NCBI RefSeq assembly: GCF_001811425.1 | Contig: NZ_KV804706.1 | Span: 1 to 64,000, forward strand | DNA length: 64,000 nt | DNA from: Peptoniphilus_A sp001811425 | GTDB taxonomy: Bacteria; Bacillota; Clostridia; Tissierellales; Peptoniphilaceae | Direction: 5' to 3' | Shown here: positions 18,612-28,498 of the stretch, in pieces | Numbering within the stretch: the stretch's first letter is position 1 | How the letters are laid out: each line of letters opens with the position of its first letter | The notes under the pieces: model-generated | Told to the model about the DNA's origin: nothing | Databases searched by the model: none | What the model saw: the letters and a program-made list of their open reading frames with translations, nothing else | Position numbers and translations under genes: made by a program

Positions 18612-19487
18612 ATGAATAGCATGACTGGCTACGGCCTTTTTGAAAAGAGAAGCGAGGATTTTTATATAAAGGTAGAGATGAAATCAGTTAACAATAGATA
18701 CCTTGACATAAATGTTAGGATGCCATCATCTATTATGTATGCTGAAGAATCTGTAAAATCTTTTATAAAAAGTAAGATCAAAAGAGGCAAGGTTGATGTC
18801 TTTATAAATTTTGAATACTTAGACTCTAGCGATGTTAAAATTGATGTTGACTATGAGCTTCTAAATAAGTATATTAGTATAAGTAAAGATTTACAGGAAA
18901 AGTTTGGAGTGATAGAAGATCTTTCTTTTTCTAAATTAATGGAGGATCCCAATATTTTCAAACCACAAAAGGCTGAATTTGATGGTGACTACATTAAAGA
19001 TGAGCTATTAAAGGTAGTTGACCTTGCTGCCAAGGACTTTGTGGAAGCAAGAAATATTGAAGGGGAAAAAATTAAGGAAGATTTTCTAGTAAAATTAGAA
19101 GAGATAAAAAACATCACTAATTTTATTGAAAATAGAGCTCCAAGAACTCTTAAAGAAAATGAAGAGAGACTTAGAGAAAGAGTTAGTGAATACTTGGACT
19201 CTAGTGAGATAGATGAAGATAGGATTTTGACTGAAATTGCAATTATGCTAGACAAGCTTTCCATTGACGAAGAAATTACTAGATTGAAAATACATATAGA
19301 TAATTTTAATGATATAATAAAGTCAGAGGGAGCCATAGGCAGAAAGTTAGATTTTCTAATCCAAGAGATGAACAGGGAATCCAACACAATTGGTTCAAAG
19401 TCAAATGATATTGAAATTACAAGCAAGGTAGTACTCCTTAAATCTGAAATTGAAAAGTTGCGTGAGCAAGCGCAAAATGTTGAATAA
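18612..19487 (+). CDS. YicC/YloC family endoribonuclease
   Basis: A 291-residue protein of the YicC/YloC family, whose Escherichia coli member is an endoribonuclease. The start MNSMTGYG is the family's characteristic N-terminus. The conserved C-terminal block GRKLDFLIQEMNRESNTIGSK is present at about residues 243-263. The ATG is preceded by GAGGAG. As in Bacillus it heads a yicC-gmk-rpoZ-coaBC-priA-def-fmt run. The usual small remA gene between yicC and gmk is missing, as only 19 bases separate them. Confidence 0.93.
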   Translation: MNSMTGYGLFEKRSEDFYIKVEMKSVNNRYLDINVRMPSSIMYAEESVKSFIKSKIKRGKVDVFINFEYLDSSDVKIDVDYELLNKYISISKDLQEKFGVIEDLSFSKLMEDPNIFKPQKAEFDGDYIKDELLKVVDLAAKDFVEARNIEGEKIKEDFLVKLEEIKNITNFIENRAPRTLKENEERLRERVSEYLDSSEIDEDRILTEIAIMLDKLSIDEEITRLKIHIDNFNDIIKSEGAIGRKLDFLIQEMNRESNTIGSKSNDIEITSKVVLLKSEIEKLREQAQNVE

Positions 19488-19506
19488 TTAACAGGATGGT
19501 GATAAT

Positions 19507-20127
19507 TTGGACGGCGGATTTTTATTAGTTTTATCAGGTCCTTCAGGTTCTGGAAAGGGAACTGTAAGTGAGGCTCTCATGAAAAACAACGACGATATAA
19601 TTTTTTCTACTTCCGTAACTACAAGGACACCTAGACCAGGTGAAGTTAATGGCGAGAATTACTTTTTTGCCACAAGAGAAGAATTCGAAAAAATGGTAGA
19701 AAATGATGAGCTTTTGGAACATGCCTTTGTTCACACAAATTATTATGGAACACCAAAACAATTTGTCTTTGATGAAATTGAAAAAGGAGAAATTGTACTT
19801 CTTGAAATTGATGTGCAAGGAGCTTTACAAGTAAAAAAGAAATACAAAGAAGCAGTCTTCATATTTTTAATTCCTCCAACTATGGATGAACTTAAATCTC
19901 GTCTTGTTAAGAGGGATACAGAAACTGAAGATGAAATAGAAACAAGGTATAGAAATGCCTTTAGGGAACTTGACTTTGTTGGTGAATATGACTACTTTGT
20001 TATAAATGATGTAATAGATAATGCCGTTAAGGACATAGAAACTATTATAGCAGCAGAAAAACTAAGAGTTAAAAGACATAAAAATATCAAAAAGGAAGTT
20101 CAAGCAGAAGAGGAGAGAAATAAATGA
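19507..20127 (+). CDS. gmk: guanylate kinase
   Basis: A 206-residue GMP kinase (ATP + GMP to ADP + GDP). P-loop GPSGSGKGTV lies at about residues 10-19, and the GMP-binding region includes TTRTPRPGEVNGENYFF. The start is TTG 19507, behind AGGATGGTGAT. No in-frame ATG fits the N-terminus of the family. It overlaps rpoZ by four bases. Confidence 0.97.
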   Translation: MDGGFLLVLSGPSGSGKGTVSEALMKNNDDIIFSTSVTTRTPRPGEVNGENYFFATREEFEKMVENDELLEHAFVHTNYYGTPKQFVFDEIEKGEIVLLEIDVQGALQVKKKYKEAVFIFLIPPTMDELKSRLVKRDTETEDEIETRYRNAFRELDFVGEYDYFVINDVIDNAVKDIETIIAAEKLRVKRHKNIKKEVQAEEERNK

Positions 20128-20426
20128 TTATACCATCTTTTAAAGATTTAAGTGAAGTTGCAAATTCTAGATATGAACTTGCAATCTTAGTTTCCAAGAG
20201 AGCAAGAAAATTAATTGACGGAAATCCAAAACTTATTGATACAGATAGTGAAAAGCCAGTTACAGTTGCCCTAGAAGAAATAATGGCTGGAAAGATTAAA
20301 TTTGGCGAAAAGTTATCTGATTCTCAATATGAAAAGAAAATTGCAGCAGAAAAAGAAGAATTAATTGCTAAAATTAAGCAAGAAAAAATAGAAGAATTAA
20401 ACACAGAGGACCTAGAAGAGGAATAA
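20124..20426 (+). CDS. rpoZ: RNA polymerase omega subunit
   Basis: A 100-residue protein with the omega core (NSRYELAILVSKRARKL near residue 13, then KPVTVALEEIMAGKI). It helps assemble beta-prime into RNA polymerase. The four-base overlap with gmk is the standard Firmicute arrangement. It has an extended charged C-terminus. Confidence 0.93.
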   Translation: MIIPSFKDLSEVANSRYELAILVSKRARKLIDGNPKLIDTDSEKPVTVALEEIMAGKIKFGEKLSDSQYEKKIAAEKEELIAKIKQEKIEELNTEDLEEE

Positions 20427-20427
20427 A

Positions 20428-21621
20428 ATGTTAAAGGGTAAAAAAATTCTTCTTGGAGTTACAGGTGGAATTGCATCCTATAAATCTCCAGGGATTTGCA
20501 GTTTGCTAAGAAAATTAGGAGCAGAAGTTAAGGTTGTAATGACAAAAAATGCAACGGAATTTGTCACGCCTCTAACTTTTCAGACTATGTCAAATAACAT
20601 AGTCCACGTAGAAATGTTCAATCAATTATTTAATATGGATGTGGAACATATTTCTCTTGCCAAGTGGGCTGATATAATAGTAATTGCACCAGCTAGCGCA
20701 AATTTAATTGGCAAGTTTGCAAATGGCATTGCTGACGATATGTTAACAACTGTTTTAATGGCATCTCGTTCAAAGGTAATGCTTGCGCCTGGCATGAATA
20801 CTGTCATGCTAAATTCTGAAGCCAATCAAAAAAATATGCAGACTCTAAGAGATAGAGGAGTTATTATTTTAGATACTAAAGAAGATATATTGGCTTGCAA
20901 CGACTATGGCAGTGGAAAAATGCTTGAGCCAAGTGAAATTGTTGACGAAATAGATAGGGCGCTAATGGAAAAGGACTTGGAAGGTAAGCATGTAGTTATA
21001 ACGGCAGGTCCAACTGTGGAACCCCCTGATCCAGTTAGATTTATTTCAAACTATTCATCAGGTAAAATGGGCTATGCCTTGGCAGATAATGCAAAGAAGA
21101 GAGGAGCCAAGGTCACTCTTATTTCTGGACCAACAAAAATTGACATTCCAAAGGTTGATAACTTTGTTAGAGTTAAAACTACAAGAGACATGTTTGATGC
21201 TGTTGGAAAATATTTTGATGACTGCCATGTGCTAATTAAAGCTGCGGCACCAAGTGACTATAGACCTAAATCTTACAGCGAAGAAAAGATTAAAAAGGGC
21301 AATGACAGTCAAATGAATATAATCGAAATGGAAAAGAATCCAGACATTGCCGCTCACTACGGAAGCATGAAGAAAAATCAAATTATAGTTGGTTTTGCAG
21401 CTGAGTCCACAAATATTTATGAGTATGCAAAAGAAAAACTTGTAAAAAAGAATTTTGACATGATTGTTGTAAATAATATTAAGAAAAAGGGAGCAGGTTT
21501 TGGGGCTGACACCAATATAGTTTCCATTATCAGCAAAAACAATACTGATGATTTAGAAATTATGAGTAAGACAGAACTTGCCAAGGAAATTTTAGATAGG
21601 GTAAAAAATCTTATGAGCTAG
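20428..21621 (+). CDS. coaBC: bifunctional phosphopantothenoylcysteine decarboxylase/synthetase CoaBC
   Basis: A 397-residue two-domain enzyme of coenzyme A synthesis. The N-terminal CoaC flavoprotein domain has the GVTGGIASYKS loop, the catalytic His in HISLAKWAD, the MN motif (as PGMNTVM) and the active-site Cys in ACNDYGSGKMLEP. The C-terminal CoaB domain has ITAGPTVEPPDPVRFISN and the KKNFDMIVVNN block. It starts one base after rpoZ. Confidence 0.96.
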   Translation: MLKGKKILLGVTGGIASYKSPGICSLLRKLGAEVKVVMTKNATEFVTPLTFQTMSNNIVHVEMFNQLFNMDVEHISLAKWADIIVIAPASANLIGKFANGIADDMLTTVLMASRSKVMLAPGMNTVMLNSEANQKNMQTLRDRGVIILDTKEDILACNDYGSGKMLEPSEIVDEIDRALMEKDLEGKHVVITAGPTVEPPDPVRFISNYSSGKMGYALADNAKKRGAKVTLISGPTKIDIPKVDNFVRVKTTRDMFDAVGKYFDDCHVLIKAAAPSDYRPKSYSEEKIKKGNDSQMNIIEMEKNPDIAAHYGSMKKNQIIVGFAAESTNIYEYAKEKLVKKNFDMIVVNNIKKKGAGFGADTNIVSIISKNNTDDLEIMSKTELAKEILDRVKNLMS

Positions 21622-21638
21622 AGAAATCTAGCTCTTTT
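21615..21638 (+). terminator. small hairpin at the coaBC stop
   Basis: GAGCTAG at 21615-21621 pairs with CTAGCTC at 21628-21634, followed by four T. It overlaps the coaBC stop codon. It may be a weak terminator or attenuator before priA. Confidence 0.45.
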
Positions 21639-21649
21639 GTAGGTGAAGA

Positions 21650-23992
21650 ATGTTTGCAGATATTTTTATAGAAAATAATTTTCAAAAAATCGATAAACTT
21701 TATACATACATAGTAAAAGATGATCTTAAACCAGGTATGCGTGTTCTTGTGAATTTTGGCAAGTCTTACCGAGTTGGTATCGTCCTTTTTTTGCATGCAA
21801 ATTATTCTGGTGAACACTTAGACAAGCTAAAGGAAATTCATTCAGTCCTTGACGATGAACCAATTATTTCAGAGGACTTAATTGAACTTGGCCTTTGGAT
21901 GAAAGAAAGATATTTAATTGGTTACTCAAGGGCCTTTGCGCCAATTTTGCCGCCAGGAAATTTGCAAAAAATTAAAAAGAAAATTATTGTAGAAAAATAT
22001 CCTCAGGGAAAAGAGCTTGAAGAGTTAAATTCCATTGACCTAAATAAGTATTTTGAAGACTTAAATGAAGATGAAAAGAAAATTATAAAAAAATTAAGGG
22101 CAAAGGGTTTTGTGAGATACATCTATGACTCATTAGTTCTTGTTAAGCCAAAGCTTGTAAATTTTCTAAAAGTTTCAGAAAATTTTGACCCAAAAAATTT
22201 GGAGAATTTAAGCGATAAGCAGGCTGAGGTTTTTAATTTTATCAAAGAGAAAAAAGATGTATCTCGTGTTGAAGCCATGTCTCTTCTTAAAATTTCCTAT
22301 TCGCCAATAAAAACTCTAATAAAAAAAGATTTAATTTGTGAATACAAAAAAGAAGTTAAAAGAGAACCAGTGGAAAAGAATTTTGTGAGAGAGAAATTAG
22401 CTTTAAATGAAGAGCAACAAAGAGCTCTTGCCAGCATTTTAAGGACGGACAAAGTAGTTTCTCTTCTTCATGGGCTTACTGGCAGCGGCAAGACTGAAGT
22501 CTACTTAAATCTTGCATCAAAGGTCATAGAAGAGGGCGGAGAGGTTATTGTCCTCGTGCCAGAAATTGGTCTCACTCCACAAATGATTGAGAGGTTTAAA
22601 GGAAGGTTTGGCGACAGCGTTGCAATAATTCACTCTAAACTTTCTTCGGGAGAGAGATACGACGAGTACAGAAAAGTTTTAAATGGCCAAGTAAAAATTG
22701 TGGTAGGCGTAAGAAGTGCAGTTTTTGTTCCCTTTAAAAATTTAAAAATGATTATAGTAGACGAATCTCACGACTCCTCCTATGAATTTCACGACAACTT
22801 AAAGTACGACACTATTGAAGTTGCCATAAATAGAATGAAAAAGAGAGGCAAAGTTGTCCTTGGTTCGGCAACTCCTTCCATTGAATCCTATTTTTATGCC
22901 AAGAAAGATTTTTATAATCTATGTGAGTTGAAAAATAGGGCAAAAAAGGGAGCCTTTCTTCCAGATACAAAAATTATTGACATGAGAGACGAGCTAATAA
23001 GGGGAAATATTTCTATTTTTAGCAGAGACTTGAAAAATGCAATGGAAGAAAAGCTAAAAAAGAAGGAACAAATAATTTTATTTTTAAATCGTCGCGGTTT
23101 TTCAAATTTTATCTCCTGCAGGTCTTGTGGGGAAGTTATTAAGTGCCATGAATGTGACATATCAATGACTTACCACAAGGCAAAGAATAGGCTCATCTGT
23201 CACTACTGCGGAAGCACAAAGCCACTTCCAAAAACTTGCCCAAGTTGCGGCTCAAAATTCATTAAGCAATTTGGAGTTGGCACGCAAAAGGTTGAAGAGG
23301 AAGTAAAAAAATTATTTCCAGAGGCGAGAGTTCTTCGCATGGATAGGGATACAACTACAAAGAAGGATTCCTATGATAAATTTTACGAAATTGTAAAAAA
23401 TAGGGAAGCCGATGTAATTATTGGGACCCAAATGGTCTCCAAGGGCTTTGACTTTGAAAATGTAACTCTAGTTGGCATTGTGGCAGCAGATATGTCCCTA
23501 TATATTTCTGACTACAAGGCCAAGGAAAGGACCTTCCAACTTATAACCCAAGTCTCTGGTAGAGCTGGTAGAGCATCAAAAAAGGGTCAAGTTATTATTC
23601 AAACCTATAGTCCTGACTCTGAAATTATAAAATATTCTGCCAGTGGCGATTATGAAGATTTTTATAATTATGAAATTGAAGAGAGAAAATTATTTTTATA
23701 CCCACCCTACACAAAGTTAATTGAGCTTGAATTTTCTTCCTACGATGAAAGTTTGACTGAAACCTGGGCAGAAAAATTTTTAAGGCAAATGTCCATGGAC
23801 ATAAAAAATTTAGATTTAATGGTGACAAAATTTATTAAGTTGCCAAAGATAAAAAATGTAAATAGAACTAAATTTTCGGTAAAGGTGAAGCCAAAAGATT
23901 TAGCTTTGTTAATATATGGTCTTAAAAGGGTAATTATTAATAGCAAGATAGAAGAAGATAATAAAGTATTTTTAAATATAGATTTTAGGTGA
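21650..23992 (+). CDS. priA: primosomal protein N' (replication restart helicase PriA)
   Basis: A 780-residue superfamily 2 helicase that reloads replisomes at forks. It has an N-terminal DNA-binding domain, Walker A GLTGSGKTEVY (about 275-285) and DESH box (about 375). A zinc-binding insertion has four Cys pairs (CRSC, CHEC, CHYC, CPSC; about 490-540). The helicase C-domain contains GTQMVSKGFDFENV. The start has AGGTGAAG upstream. It lies 28 bases after coaBC in the conserved order. Confidence 0.97.
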   Translation: MFADIFIENNFQKIDKLYTYIVKDDLKPGMRVLVNFGKSYRVGIVLFLHANYSGEHLDKLKEIHSVLDDEPIISEDLIELGLWMKERYLIGYSRAFAPILPPGNLQKIKKKIIVEKYPQGKELEELNSIDLNKYFEDLNEDEKKIIKKLRAKGFVRYIYDSLVLVKPKLVNFLKVSENFDPKNLENLSDKQAEVFNFIKEKKDVSRVEAMSLLKISYSPIKTLIKKDLICEYKKEVKREPVEKNFVREKLALNEEQQRALASILRTDKVVSLLHGLTGSGKTEVYLNLASKVIEEGGEVIVLVPEIGLTPQMIERFKGRFGDSVAIIHSKLSSGERYDEYRKVLNGQVKIVVGVRSAVFVPFKNLKMIIVDESHDSSYEFHDNLKYDTIEVAINRMKKRGKVVLGSATPSIESYFYAKKDFYNLCELKNRAKKGAFLPDTKIIDMRDELIRGNISIFSRDLKNAMEEKLKKKEQIILFLNRRGFSNFISCRSCGEVIKCHECDISMTYHKAKNRLICHYCGSTKPLPKTCPSCGSKFIKQFGVGTQKVEEEVKKLFPEARVLRMDRDTTTKKDSYDKFYEIVKNREADVIIGTQMVSKGFDFENVTLVGIVAADMSLYISDYKAKERTFQLITQVSGRAGRASKKGQVIIQTYSPDSEIIKYSASGDYEDFYNYEIEERKLFLYPPYTKLIELEFSSYDESLTETWAEKFLRQMSMDIKNLDLMVTKFIKLPKIKNVNRTKFSVKVKPKDLALLIYGLKRVIINSKIEEDNKVFLNIDFR

Positions 23993-23996
23993 TTAA

Positions 23997-24470
23997 ATGG
24001 CAACAAGAAAAATTAGAGAGGATGGAGATCCAATACTCAGAAAACAATCAAAGCAGGTAACAAATTTCAACGATAGATTAAAACTTTTAATTGACGACAT
24101 GTTTGAAACTATGGATGTGGCTTATGGCGTTGGCCTTGCTGCACCTCAAGTTGGAATTTTGAAGAGGCTTATTGTAGTAGATAATAGAGAGGAAGAAGAG
24201 GGCAAGAGATTTTACATGATTAACCCCGAAATTTTTGAAAAAGAGGGGGAAGAAGTGTCTATGGAAGGCTGTTTATCTGTTCCTGGAAAACAGGGAACTG
24301 TTAAGAGAGCCAAAGATATAAAAGTTAGATACAATGACTTAGAAGGCGAAGAAAAAATCATGGAAGCTGAAGACTTTTTGGCGAGAATTATTCAACACGA
24401 AGTTGATCACTTAGATGGAATTTTATACACAGACAAGGCAATTGAAATGTATGAAGCGGAGAGTGAATAG
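23997..24470 (+). CDS. def: peptide deformylase
   Basis: A 157-residue metalloenzyme removing the formyl group from nascent proteins. All three motifs are present: GVGLAAPQVG (about 42-51), EGCLSVPG with the metal Cys, and HEVDHLDG with the two metal His. A ribosome site AGGTGA overlaps the priA stop. It partners with fmt downstream. Confidence 0.97.
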   Translation: MATRKIREDGDPILRKQSKQVTNFNDRLKLLIDDMFETMDVAYGVGLAAPQVGILKRLIVVDNREEEEGKRFYMINPEIFEKEGEEVSMEGCLSVPGKQGTVKRAKDIKVRYNDLEGEEKIMEAEDFLARIIQHEVDHLDGILYTDKAIEMYEAESE

Positions 24471-24472
24471 TG

Positions 24473-25399
24473 ATGAAATTTATCTTTATGGGCACTCCAG
24501 AATTTTCCGTTCCTATTTTAGAAAGGCTCCATAAATTAGGTCAAGTTGCCCTTGTAGTTTCTCAAGAAGACAAGAGAAAGGGAAGGGGCAAAAAATTCAC
24601 GAAGACTCCAGTTAAAGTTAAGGCTGAAGAACTTGGCCTCGAAGTTTATCAGCCTCATGATATAAATTCAGAGGAGTCCATAGAAAAACTTAGAGAAGTC
24701 CAGGCAGACATAATTGTTGTCGTTGCCTATGGACAAATTTTAAAGAGGGAAATTCTCGACCTTCCAAAAAAATATATTGTTAATGTTCACGCATCACTAC
24801 TTCCAGAATTAAGAGGAGCTGCCCCAATTAATAGGGCAATAATGGAGGGCAAAGAAAAAACTGGCGTGAGCCTCATGAGAGTAGAAGAAGGACTTGACTC
24901 TGGCGCAGTATCTGCTGTAAAAGAAATTGACATAAAAGACATGAATGCCGGAGAGCTTGAAGATAAACTTTCTCTTATGGGCGCTGACATCTTAGAAGAA
25001 TTTATAAGAGAAGTGGAAGAAGATAGAGTTAATTTTACTCCCCAAGATGAAGGCAAAAAAACTTATGCAGATAAAATTTTAAAGGATGACTTGCTCTTAA
25101 ATTTCAATGAAAGGTCAAAAAACCTTGTTAATAAAATTAGGGGACTTAGCCCACATTACGGGGCAAAATTTTCCTATGAAGATAAGCTTTATAAAATTTT
25201 TGCTGCAGAAGAAATAGAAAATTCATCAGATAAAAAAGTTGGGACAATTATAAAATCTGACAAGGAACTAATTATTAAAACAGTAGATGGCGCAATTTCT
25301 GTAAATGAAATTCAAGCACCGGGAAAGCGCGCCATGGGAATTGATGATTTTCTTCGTGGAAATAAATTTGAAGAAAATTATGTCATAGGAGGGAAATAA
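24473..25399 (+). CDS. fmt: methionyl-tRNA formyltransferase
   Basis: A 308-residue enzyme formylating initiator Met-tRNA. The N-terminal MGTPEFSVPIL, the active-site block HASLLPELRGAAPINRAI and the GLDSGAV loop are clear, followed by the C-terminal OB domain. ATG 24473 is chosen. A GTG at 24470 overlapping the def stop would add one Met only. Confidence 0.96.
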   Translation: MKFIFMGTPEFSVPILERLHKLGQVALVVSQEDKRKGRGKKFTKTPVKVKAEELGLEVYQPHDINSEESIEKLREVQADIIVVVAYGQILKREILDLPKKYIVNVHASLLPELRGAAPINRAIMEGKEKTGVSLMRVEEGLDSGAVSAVKEIDIKDMNAGELEDKLSLMGADILEEFIREVEEDRVNFTPQDEGKKTYADKILKDDLLLNFNERSKNLVNKIRGLSPHYGAKFSYEDKLYKIFAAEEIENSSDKKVGTIIKSDKELIIKTVDGAISVNEIQAPGKRAMGIDDFLRGNKFEENYVIGGK

Positions 25400-26088
25400 T
25401 GTATCCATATTATTACGGTTTTGATTACACTTATTTTATTTATATACTTCCGGGCCTAATTCTCGCATTTTATGCACAGGCAAAGATAAGTTCTGCCTAT
25501 GAAAAGTACAAGAAAATAGGCTCTTCCACTAATTTAAGTGGGGCAGAAGTTGCAAGAGAAATTTTAGATAGAAATGGATTAAATTATGTAAAAATAAATT
25601 TAGTTAACGGAAAACTTTCAGACCATTATGACCCAAGAGATAAAACTTTAAATTTATCTCGCGATGTCTATTACAAAAATTCCATTGCATCAGTTTCTAT
25701 TGCTGCTCACGAAGTAGGTCATGCAATTCAAGATTCAGTGGAATATGTGCCACTAAAAGTTAGGGCTACTCTAGTTCCACTAGCAAATTTAGGAACACAA
25801 CTTTCTTTCTTTTTAATAATATTTGGATTTTTCTTTTCAGTATTTTTTATAAAACTTGGCATTGCACTATTTTTCTTTGCAGTTTTATTTCAAATTGTTA
25901 CGCTCCCAGTTGAATTTAACGCCTCAAATAGAGCAAAAAAAGAACTTGCTAATGGAATTATTAGCGAAGATGATTTAAGAGGCACAAGAGAAGTTTTAAA
26001 TGCAGCAGCACTTACTTATGTGGCATCAACAATAGTTGCAATTGGACAATTTTTGAGATTACTTAGCATATTTGGAAGAAGAGATTAA
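25399..26088 (+). CDS. YugP-type membrane zinc metallopeptidase
   Basis: A 229-residue membrane protein of the zinc-dependent YugP family. An N-terminal membrane segment is followed by the HEVGH zinc motif (AAHEVGHAIQD, about residue 107). Two hydrophobic hairpins (about 130-175) and a C-terminal hydrophobic stretch follow. The substrate is unknown. Its one-base overlaps with fmt and rsmB embed it in the operon. Confidence 0.88.
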   Translation: MYPYYYGFDYTYFIYILPGLILAFYAQAKISSAYEKYKKIGSSTNLSGAEVAREILDRNGLNYVKINLVNGKLSDHYDPRDKTLNLSRDVYYKNSIASVSIAAHEVGHAIQDSVEYVPLKVRATLVPLANLGTQLSFFLIIFGFFFSVFFIKLGIALFFFAVLFQIVTLPVEFNASNRAKKELANGIISEDDLRGTREVLNAAALTYVASTIVAIGQFLRLLSIFGRRD

Positions 26089-27380
26089 TGAAAAACCCAA
26101 GAGAAAAAGCACTACAGATTATTAACGATGTCCTCTATAAGGGGGCATTTTTAGAAGAAAGTCTTGAAATTTTAAAAAAATCTAATATTGATGAGAGAGA
26201 TTACAATTTTATAAAAGAAATCACCACAGGCGTAATTCGCAATAGAACTTACCTAGATTATGTAATAAAAATAAATTCAAGAGTAAAAATAAAAAGAATT
26301 CACAAAATTATTCTCAGTATTTTAGAGATGGCAATTTACCAAATGTATTTTTTGGACAAGGTGCCAGATTATTCAATTGTAGATGAATCAGTTAATCTTG
26401 CAAAAATTTACGGCAACAGAGGATCAATTTCCTTTACCAATGGAATTCTTAGAAGCATTTCCAAAAAGGATGCTCCACAAGTAAAGATTGAGGACAGCAT
26501 TGACAATCTCTCAACTTTTTATTCTCATCCAAAATTTTATACAGAATATTTTTATAATAATTACGGTGAAGAATTTACAAAAAAACTTTTGAAGGCTAAT
26601 AACGAAATGCCACTTTTTACCATTAGGGTGAATACTTTAAAGACAAGTAAAAGCGACTTGATGAATAATCTAAAAGAACTGGGTTTTGAAATAGAGGAGA
26701 CAGTTTATGACAATGCCCTAAATATTTTAAATCCCAAGGGAATAATTGACACGAAATATTTTGATGAGGGACATTTTTATATCCAAGACCTGGGCTCAAT
26801 TTTAGTGGCAAGCTTTTTAAATCCAAGGGAAAATAGCAGCCTATTAGATTTATGCGCAGCACCAGGCGGCAAGACCACTCATCTCGCAGAACTTATGAAT
26901 AACACTGGTGAAATTATTGCCTGCGACAAATCTCAGGGCAAGATAAAGCTAATCCAAGAAAATGCAAAGAGACTTGGTGTAAAAAATATTGAGACAAGGG
27001 TAAATGACGCCAGAGTTTTAAATAAAGAATTTATAGATAAGTTTGACTATGTCTTAGTTGACGCCCCTTGTTCAGGAACCGGTCTTTACAGAAAAAAGCC
27101 TGACATAAAATGGAACAAGGACTTAGAAGATATAAAGTCACTTGCTGAAATTCAACTTGAAATATTAGATAAGGCAAAGGATTATGTAAAAGATGGGGGA
27201 GAACTTTTATATTCAACTTGCTCTCTTTCAAAAATTGAAAACGAAGATGTAGTAAATAAATTTTTAGAAAATAACAAAAATTTCAAAATAAAAAAATTAA
27301 GAGATAGAGAAGTTTTAAAACTATTCCCATCGACAGATGGAAGTGATGGATTTTCTATTAGTCTTATGGAAAAAAATTGA
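26088..27380 (+). CDS. rsmB: 16S rRNA (cytosine(967)-C5)-methyltransferase RsmB
   Basis: A 430-residue NOL1/Sun methyltransferase with an N-terminal NusB-like domain (about 1-130) and a C-terminal SAM domain. The SAM loop is LDLCAAPGGKTTHLAEL. The two catalytic cysteines lie in DAPCSGTG and YSTCSLSKIENE. It overlaps the metallopeptidase gene by one base. Confidence 0.95.
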   Translation: MKNPREKALQIINDVLYKGAFLEESLEILKKSNIDERDYNFIKEITTGVIRNRTYLDYVIKINSRVKIKRIHKIILSILEMAIYQMYFLDKVPDYSIVDESVNLAKIYGNRGSISFTNGILRSISKKDAPQVKIEDSIDNLSTFYSHPKFYTEYFYNNYGEEFTKKLLKANNEMPLFTIRVNTLKTSKSDLMNNLKELGFEIEETVYDNALNILNPKGIIDTKYFDEGHFYIQDLGSILVASFLNPRENSSLLDLCAAPGGKTTHLAELMNNTGEIIACDKSQGKIKLIQENAKRLGVKNIETRVNDARVLNKEFIDKFDYVLVDAPCSGTGLYRKKPDIKWNKDLEDIKSLAEIQLEILDKAKDYVKDGGELLYSTCSLSKIENEDVVNKFLENNKNFKIKKLRDREVLKLFPSTDGSDGFSISLMEKN

Positions 27381-27403
27381 CTGTGAGCCTTCGCAGTCTT
27401 TTT
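27379..27403 (+). terminator. rho-independent terminator after rsmB
   Basis: GACTGTG at 27379-27385 pairs with CGCAGTC at 27392-27398 over a six-base loop, followed by five T. It overlaps the rsmB stop. Confidence 0.8.
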
Positions 27404-27447
27404 ATTTGATTAAATTTTCAAATCTATTTCTATTTGTCCATATCTAA

Positions 27448-27456
27448 TGGTATAAT
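27448..27456 (+). promoter_or_regulatory. extended -10 promoter of the rlmN-prpC-prkC operon
   Basis: TGGTATAAT at 27448-27456 is a perfect extended -10 (TGnTATAAT). There is no good -35, as expected for such promoters. Transcription would start near 27463, about 16 bases before the rlmN start and just ahead of its AGGTGG ribosome site. Confidence 0.6.
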
Positions 27457-27478
27457 GTTTAGATGAATAGGTGGTTTA

Positions 27479-28498
27479 ATGGAATTAAATTCTATGTATG
27501 AAGATGAGCTGCGTGAATTTTTTGTAAGTAAGGGTGAGAAAGCTTTTAGAGGCTCTCAACTTTTTACATTTTTTCACGACAAGAAGAGATATGATATAGA
27601 AAATTCAAATCTATCAGAAAAGGCAATCTCCATAATTAAAGATGAAGAAATAAATAAAGTAGAAATTTTTAAAACTTTCGATTCAAAATTAGATGAAACA
27701 AAAAAATTTCTATTTAAGTTAAAGGACGAAAACTTAATAGAGGGCGTCCTCATGGACTACAAGCATGGCTATTCTCAGTGCATCTCAACACAAGTAGGAT
27801 GTCGAATGGGCTGCGATTTTTGTGCGTCAACAAAGTCTGGTCTCGTGAGAAACTTAAGTGCAGCAGAAATGTTGGGTCAGGTCTATGAAATAGAGAAGGC
27901 TTTAAATATTAAGGTTTCAAATTTTATTTTAATGGGAAGTGGCGAGCCCCTAGATAATTTTTCTGAAGTTATTAGATTTATAAAGTTACTCCATGATGAA
28001 AAGGGTCACAATACAAGCTATAGGAATATTACAATTTCTACTTGTGGCTTGGCAGATAAGATTTATGAACTTGCTGATATAGACATTCCAATTAATCTGG
28101 CTGTAAGTTTACACCAAACTAATGACATGGATAGGTCGGCACTCATGCCAATTAATAAAAGGTTTAATTTAGCTGACTTAAAGAGAGCCTTGGAATATTA
28201 TGGTGACAAGACAAATAATAGAATTACCTTTGAATACACTTTAATTAAAAATCAAAATGATGGCAAAAAAAATATTGAAGAGCTTTATAATTTTGCAAAA
28301 AATATGAAATGTCATATTAATTTAATACCCTTAAATCCAATTGATGAATTTGATGAAAAAAGACCTTCCAAATCTGAAATCATTGAATTTAAAGATAAAC
28401 TTGAGAAAAAAGGATTTAATGTAACTATAAGAAGAGAACTTGGAAGGGACATCAGCGCCTCATGTGGACAACTAAGGCGCAAAGTTGAGGTGAAATAA
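27479..28498 (+). CDS. rlmN: 23S rRNA/tRNA adenine-C2 methyltransferase RlmN
   Basis: A 339-residue radical SAM enzyme methylating C2 of A2503 in 23S rRNA and A37 in tRNA. The cluster motif CRMGCDFC is near residue 106. Another conserved block is MGSGEPLDNF. The C-terminal catalytic Cys lies in ISASCGQL (about residue 332). In Firmicutes it commonly precedes prpC-prkC, as here. Confidence 0.97.
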   Translation: MELNSMYEDELREFFVSKGEKAFRGSQLFTFFHDKKRYDIENSNLSEKAISIIKDEEINKVEIFKTFDSKLDETKKFLFKLKDENLIEGVLMDYKHGYSQCISTQVGCRMGCDFCASTKSGLVRNLSAAEMLGQVYEIEKALNIKVSNFILMGSGEPLDNFSEVIRFIKLLHDEKGHNTSYRNITISTCGLADKIYELADIDIPINLAVSLHQTNDMDRSALMPINKRFNLADLKRALEYYGDKTNNRITFEYTLIKNQNDGKKNIEELYNFAKNMKCHINLIPLNPIDEFDEKRPSKSEIIEFKDKLEKKGFNVTIRRELGRDISASCGQLRRKVEVK